A stretch of 64,000 nucleotides of DNA from JBCBDX01 sp039822005 (GTDB lineage: Bacteria; Pseudomonadota; Alphaproteobacteria; Rhizobiales; Rhizobiaceae): positions 62,001 to 126,000 of the forward strand of contig JBCBMZ010000005.1 of assembly GCA_039822005.1 (NCBI GenBank). The letters run 5' to 3'. Numbering within the stretch: position 1 is the stretch's first letter; the number at the start of each line of letters is the position of its first letter. Both the position numbers and the translations under genes were made by a program. Below, piece by piece: positions 60,352 to 64,000 of this stretch. The notes beneath the pieces are model-generated. The model was not told the DNA's origin. It ran no database searches and saw only the letters and a list, made by a program, of their open reading frames with translations.

Positions 60352-61170
60352 TTATGCAGCTTCGTTTTTGCGTTCGCGCTGAATCACTTCACTGGCCAAG
60401 CGCAAATAGGCCTGACTTCCAGCACATTCCAAGTCATATAAAATAGCGGGCTTGCCATGCGACGGCGCCTCGGACAGCCGAACATTGCGCGGTATGATCG
60501 TCTCATACACTTTGTCGCCCATATGAGAACGGACATCATCAACCACTTGGTTAGCCAAGTTGTTACGGCGATCATACATCGTCAAAATAACACCTTGGAT
60601 GACCAAAGCCGGATTGACCGATGAACGAATCTGCTCAACCGTTTTCAAAAGCTGACTCAAACCTTCAAGTGCAAAAAACTCGCACTGCAAGGGAACGAGC
60701 AATGAATCGGCGCCCGCCAACGCATTGAGCGTCAAAAGGTTGAGTGATGGCGGACAATCAATCAGAACGTGCGTGAACTGACCTGGACGGAGAGACTCGA
60801 GCGCCCGCTTCAAGCGATAGACACGATCAGGTTTATCCGAGATTTCCATCTCCAAACCAAGCAAGTCCATCGTAGATGGAAGCACCGAAAGGTTTGGCAC
60901 GGCGCTCGGTATTACAGTGTCAGAAACCTCGGCTTCACCCAGCAAAACATCATAAGATGAAACCGTGCGCGAATGACGTTCAATACCAAGGCCCGTGCTG
61001 GCATTGCCTTGAGGATCAACATCGATAACGAGAACCCGCTCACCAATGGCCGCTAACGCTGTCGCCAAGTTGATCGCCGTAGTTGTTTTACCGACGCCGC
61101 CTTTTTGGTTTGCTATGGTAATTACACGTGGTGAAAGAGACATGGCGCTATGTTTCTGTTGTGTTTTCAC
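60352..61170 (-). CDS. parA: chromosome partitioning ATPase ParA
   Basis: The 272-residue ATPase has the deviant Walker A motif KGGVGKTTTAINLA (residues 20-33), the DVDPQGNAST motif, and the VLIDCPPSLNLLTLNA switch. It powers origin segregation with ParB. The GTG 61170 start overlaps the rsmG stop as GTGA; ATG 61143 (MSLSPRVITIANQ) is the alternative and fits homologs equally. Confidence 0.97.
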   Translation of the reverse strand: MKTQQKHSAMSLSPRVITIANQKGGVGKTTTAINLATALAAIGERVLVIDVDPQGNASTGLGIERHSRTVSSYDVLLGEAEVSDTVIPSAVPNLSVLPSTMDLLGLEMEISDKPDRVYRLKRALESLRPGQFTHVLIDCPPSLNLLTLNALAGADSLLVPLQCEFFALEGLSQLLKTVEQIRSSVNPALVIQGVILTMYDRRNNLANQVVDDVRSHMGDKVYETIIPRNVRLSEAPSHGKPAILYDLECAGSQAYLRLASEVIQRERKNEAA

Positions 61171-61799
61171 GATCCAATGGCGGTTAACTGGGAAACTTCC
61201 AATATGGCGGAATCCGGTGCCGTTCGGCTATTATAAACTACCAGATCAAACCCCCATTTTGTACGGCTTTTTTCAACTTCCCCCACATATTCGCGTCCTT
61301 TCATGAAAAGGCCAACAGAGCCAGTCGACAACCACTGTTGAGTCATTTCGAGAAGTATATCAAGCTCGGCAAGAGCACGGGCTGTCACGACTTGGGGCGG
61401 GTCAATTTGAGGTAAAGCCTCATTAATACGCATCGGAAGAACTTGCGCCTGGGGGGCATATTTTGCTTTTGCCACCTGCAAAAACCCGCACTTTTTCCGA
61501 TTGCTCTCAACGAGTGTCACACGTGAATCATTAGCCTCGGCCAAGGCGATTGCAACGACCATCCCCGGGAAACCTCCACCCGAGCCGAGATCCACCCAAT
61601 GCCGTTCAGTTTGTCGTAGGTTGAGAAGCTGCAGACTATCGACAACATGGCGGTGCCAAAACTCTTCGCGGGTAGACGGGGCGACCAGATTTATCCGATC
61701 AGCCCAAATGTGAAAATCATTGGAAAAAGCTTCAAGTCGGCTAAATGTTTCACGTGAAACATTGACACCCGACACATCACAAAGGGTTTCCCAATTCAC
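61167..61799 (-). CDS. rsmG: 16S rRNA (guanine-N7) methyltransferase G
   Basis: The 210-residue SAM-dependent enzyme makes m7G527 of 16S rRNA. The SAM motif WVDLGSGGGFPGMVVAIALAE lies at about residues 68-87, preceded by REEFWHRHVVDSLQLLNL. The start GTG 61799 overlaps the mnmG stop by four bases, and its own stop overlaps parA the same way. A perfect parS site lies inside its 5' coding region. Confidence 0.95.
   Translation of the reverse strand: MNWETLCDVSGVNVSRETFSRLEAFSNDFHIWADRINLVAPSTREEFWHRHVVDSLQLLNLRQTERHWVDLGSGGGFPGMVVAIALAEANDSRVTLVESNRKKCGFLQVAKAKYAPQAQVLPMRINEALPQIDPPQVVTARALAELDILLEMTQQWLSTGSVGLFMKGREYVGEVEKSRTKWGFDLVVYNSRTAPDSAILEVSQLTAIGS
61746..61761. promoter_or_regulatory. 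parS: parS site (perfect), inside rsmG
   Basis: TGTTTCACGTGAAACA, an exact 16-base match to the ParB-binding consensus, lies inside the rsmG 5' coding region. It encodes part of the N-terminus (NVSRETF). Confidence 0.93.
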
Positions 61800-63700
61800 G
61801 CGGCACCGGTCAATTGGACAGCTGGAGTACTTCGTCGTTTCTCTAGTTGTATGCGGGCGATTACCAATGCAACGGCCGCCGGCGTCATTCCCTCAATTCG
61901 CTGCATCGCCGCAATTGTCGCCGGCCTGGCAGAAGTCAGTTTTTGCTCCAACTCACTCGATAAACCAGCGATGTCACCGTAAGAAAGATCTTTGGGTATC
62001 GGTGTCTTCTCTTCGCGCTTCACGGAAGCGATGTCAGATGCCTGGCGTTTGAGGTAAACAGCATATTGCGCCTCAATGGCAACACGTTCCTGAATGTTCT
62101 TATCAAACACTCCCAACTCCACCCAAACCTTCGTGAGATCCTCAAAACCGATATCTGCATAGGATAGAAGGTCAAAGGCTGTGCGGCGGACACCATCACG
62201 ATTCAAGCGAATATCAAATCGACTCGCTTCATTCGGAGTCAAAGAAAGACTTTCACATAAATTAGTGAGTTTTCCGATCTGATGCTTTGTTTCATTAAAG
62301 GCATTAATGCGGGCTCTGCCCGCGATCCCCAACTCGATCGCCAGCGGTGTTAGCCGCGTGTCAGCATTATCGGTACGCAGAGACAAGCGATACTCCGCAC
62401 GCGACGTAAACATCCGATATGGTTCTGTCACACCGCGCGCAGTAAGATCGTCAATCATCACACCGATATAACTCTGTGTCCTGCTAAAGATCACCGGGTT
62501 TTCGTCAGCCGCAAACCGCGCAGCGTTTACACCGGCGACCAAACCCTGAGCCGCGGCTTCCTCATAACCCGTTGTTCCGTTTATCTGACCTGCAAAGAAT
62601 GCACCGGGCATCTTTTCGACCATCAATGCCGGCGTCAATGCACGGGGGTCTATATGATCATATTCGATGGCATAACCAGGTTGTAGAATTCTCGCCTTTT
62701 CCAAACCTGGAATGGTCTTCAAAATCTGACATTGGACATCTTCAGGAAGAGATGTCGAAATACCGTTCGGGTATACTGTATGATCATCGAGCCCTTCAGG
62801 TTCCAAGAATATTTGATGGCTATCGCGATCCTTGAACTTGACGATCTTGTCCTCGATGGATGGACAATAGCGAGGGCCGACACCTTCAATATGGCCACCA
62901 TACATCGCCGACTTCGATAGATTGTCTTCGATGATTTTATGTGTGGCCTGAGTGGTGCGCGTTATGCCGCACTCGATTTGTGGGACATTAATTTGATCCG
63001 TTAAAAAGGAAAACGGAACCGGCTCCTCATCTGCCGCCTGCATGTCCAACTGCGACCAATCGATGGTAAGACCATCCAGTCGCGGTGGTGTACCGGTTTT
63101 CAACCGGCCCATGGGTAACTCGAGCCCGCGCAACCTGTCAGCAAGTTGTGAGCTGGGTTTTTCACCCATCCGCCCCGCCGGCATTCGTTCATCTCCAATG
63201 TGGATCAATCCACCCAAAAACGTACCGCTGGTCAGCACAAAAGCGCTTGTATTCAACCGCCGTCCATCGGCCAGTAGCAAACCATTAATCCTGCCGGTCT
63301 TATCGAACGCGATATCGCTCACTTCACCTTCTATGATTTGAAGACCGCTGATTTCAGACAATTCAATTTGCATCGCGCTGCGATAGAGTTTGCGGTCTGC
63401 CTGTGTCCGCGGACCGCGTACAGCTGGCCCTTTTCTTCGATTGAGCATGCGAAACTGTATGCCAGATTGATCCGCAACCCGACCCATCAAGCCGTCCAAA
63501 GCATCGACTTCGCGCACCAAATGGCCCTTGCCCAATCCGCCGATAGCAGGATTACAGGACATCACACCGATCGTATCGGCCTTCAACGTGACCAGCGCCG
63601 TATTGGCACCATACGCCGCTGAAGAGCGCGCCGCTTCGCAGCCCGCATGGCCTCCACCAACTACGATCACATCAAAAGTGTCTGCTGCATTATCGTCCAT
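61796..63700 (-). CDS. mnmG: tRNA uridine-5-carboxymethylaminomethyl modification enzyme MnmG
   Basis: The 634-residue FAD enzyme works with MnmE on the wobble uridine of several tRNAs. The FAD motif VIVVGGGHAGCEAARSSA lies at residues 11-28. Other segments are the CNPAIGGLGKGHLVREVDALDG, the MLNRRKGPAVRGPRTQADR region and GQINGTTGYEEAAAQG. ATG 63700 (MDDNAADTF) is the start; the frame extends to a TTG at 63709. It follows mnmE across a gap containing two parS-type sites. Confidence 0.97.
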   Translation of the reverse strand: MDDNAADTFDVIVVGGGHAGCEAARSSAAYGANTALVTLKADTIGVMSCNPAIGGLGKGHLVREVDALDGLMGRVADQSGIQFRMLNRRKGPAVRGPRTQADRKLYRSAMQIELSEISGLQIIEGEVSDIAFDKTGRINGLLLADGRRLNTSAFVLTSGTFLGGLIHIGDERMPAGRMGEKPSSQLADRLRGLELPMGRLKTGTPPRLDGLTIDWSQLDMQAADEEPVPFSFLTDQINVPQIECGITRTTQATHKIIEDNLSKSAMYGGHIEGVGPRYCPSIEDKIVKFKDRDSHQIFLEPEGLDDHTVYPNGISTSLPEDVQCQILKTIPGLEKARILQPGYAIEYDHIDPRALTPALMVEKMPGAFFAGQINGTTGYEEAAAQGLVAGVNAARFAADENPVIFSRTQSYIGVMIDDLTARGVTEPYRMFTSRAEYRLSLRTDNADTRLTPLAIELGIAGRARINAFNETKHQIGKLTNLCESLSLTPNEASRFDIRLNRDGVRRTAFDLLSYADIGFEDLTKVWVELGVFDKNIQERVAIEAQYAVYLKRQASDIASVKREEKTPIPKDLSYGDIAGLSSELEQKLTSARPATIAAMQRIEGMTPAAVALVIARIQLEKRRSTPAVQLTGAA

Positions 63701-63743
63701 GAGTTTCAATGACTCGATGTTTTGATTGCGTCAACGGGTGAAA

Positions 63744-63759
63744 GGTTTCACGTGAAACA
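63744..63759. promoter_or_regulatory. parS: parS-type site upstream of mnmG
   Basis: GGTTTCACGTGAAACA matches the consensus TGTTTCACGTGAAACA at 15 of 16 bases, differing only in the first base. It lies between mnmE and mnmG. Confidence 0.88.
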
Positions 63760-63789
63760 TTAGGTCAGACTTTGCAAAACAAGAGACAG

Positions 63790-63805
63790 TGTTTCACGTG
63801 AATCA
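63790..63805. promoter_or_regulatory. parS: parS-type site near the mnmE 3' end
   Basis: TGTTTCACGTGAATCA matches the parS consensus at 15 of 16 bases; the one change is in the right arm. It lies 20 bases from the mnmE stop. Confidence 0.85.
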
Positions 63806-63824
63806 TGTGAATGCAGCCATGCCT

Positions 63825-64000
63825 TCATTTACCGATACAAAATGAGGAAAAAATCTCACCCAACAATTCCTCGTGGCTAACATCACCAATCAATTCGCTC
63901 AGCTGTATCGCGGCAAGCCGGAGAGATTCCGCATTTATCTCGAGCGGATCTTGAGCGTCTATTGATTTCAAAAGCTCTAGGGCACCACGCATCTTTGACG
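63825..64000 (-). CDS. mnmE: tRNA modification GTPase MnmE, C-terminal end (partial)
   Basis: The last 57 codons and the stop of mnmE, running off the window's right end. The C-terminus LGEIFSSFCIGK is the universal MnmE ending with the conserved Cys, and the preceding part (SLRLAAIQLSELIGDVSHEELL) is the C-terminal helical domain. MnmE is the GTPase partner of MnmG. The G domain is outside the window. Confidence 0.95.
   Translation of the reverse strand, partial: SKMRGALELLKSIDAQDPLEINAESLRLAAIQLSELIGDVSHEELLGEIFSSFCIGK

Noticed and set aside
1..64000. CRISPR arrays, insertion sequences or prophage
   Set aside because: I saw no regular direct repeats with spacers, no transposase or integrase frames and no phage genes.

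Overview
The window is a stretch of alphaproteobacterial chromosome, most likely from the order Hyphomicrobiales (Rhizobiales). The grounds are gene order (mnmE-mnmG-rsmG-parA-parB facing holA-lptE-leuS; hemC-hemD-Mic60-like gene-hemY; leuD...leuB...asd; imuA-imuB-dnaE2; glnK-amtB next to tesB and a UbiH-type gene), a CenR-type response regulator, a palindromic CtrA-type site at ftsK and a GTTC-N7-GTTC SOS box. I cannot name the genus. Coding density is high. No gap between genes exceeds 300 bases, and I see no insertion sequence, phage, integrase or CRISPR array. The three parS-type sites near the right end suggest that end lies toward the replication origin.

Left part (1-13.5 kb): the typA 3' end, a GNAT acetyltransferase, an orphan secreted protein, ppa, the small conserved genes yggU and yggT, an MFS exporter and a glutamine amidotransferase. 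A minus-strand tetrapyrrole block follows (hemC, hemD, Mic60-like gene, hemY, then a TerB-like gene). It diverges from tsaD-gpsA, an EVE-domain gene and a DUF1761 gene.

Region 13.5-27.4 kb: an L,D-transpeptidase-like protein, a cenR-like regulator paired with a cyclic-nucleotide-binding protein, and ftsK-lolA-xthA. Next come the nitrogen module glnK-amtB, tesB and a ubiquinone hydroxylase. A probable protein-quality operon follows (Ala-tRNA(Pro) deacylase, thioredoxin-TPR protein, LON-domain protein, Trm112-like protein, TetR), then tRNA-Gly(GCC).

Region 27.4-41.5 kb: the SOS mutagenesis operon imuA-imuB-dnaE2 with its SOS box, and an operon of HpcH/HpaI lyase, DUF1737 and DUF1194 genes. The leucine genes leuD and leuB are separated by a four-gene cassette: an acyl carrier protein and a ketosynthase resembling the rhizobial Nod-factor pair NodF/NodE, a RidA-like protein lacking the usual arginine, and a YdeI-family gene whose start codon reads ATA behind a good Shine-Dalgarno sequence. 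leuB is followed by a lipoprotein and asd.

Region 41.5-64 kb: an RND efflux pair with a divergent TetR regulator and a perfect palindromic operator, a patatin-like lipase beside 3-hydroxybutyrate dehydrogenase, an ArsC/Spx-like protein and ispG. Then comes a lytic transglycosylase gene broken by an in-frame TGA next to its catalytic Glu, followed by ispA, mtgA, rpmF, an MltB-type transglycosylase, yggS, leuS-lptE-holA, parB, parA, rsmG, mnmG and the mnmE 3' end.

The main candidates for follow-up are the NodFE-like cassette between leuD and leuB, the TGA-for-Trp interruption of the transglycosylase gene, the ATA-start YdeI gene, the 185-nt out-of-frame imuA/imuB overlap and the parS cluster with one site inside rsmG.
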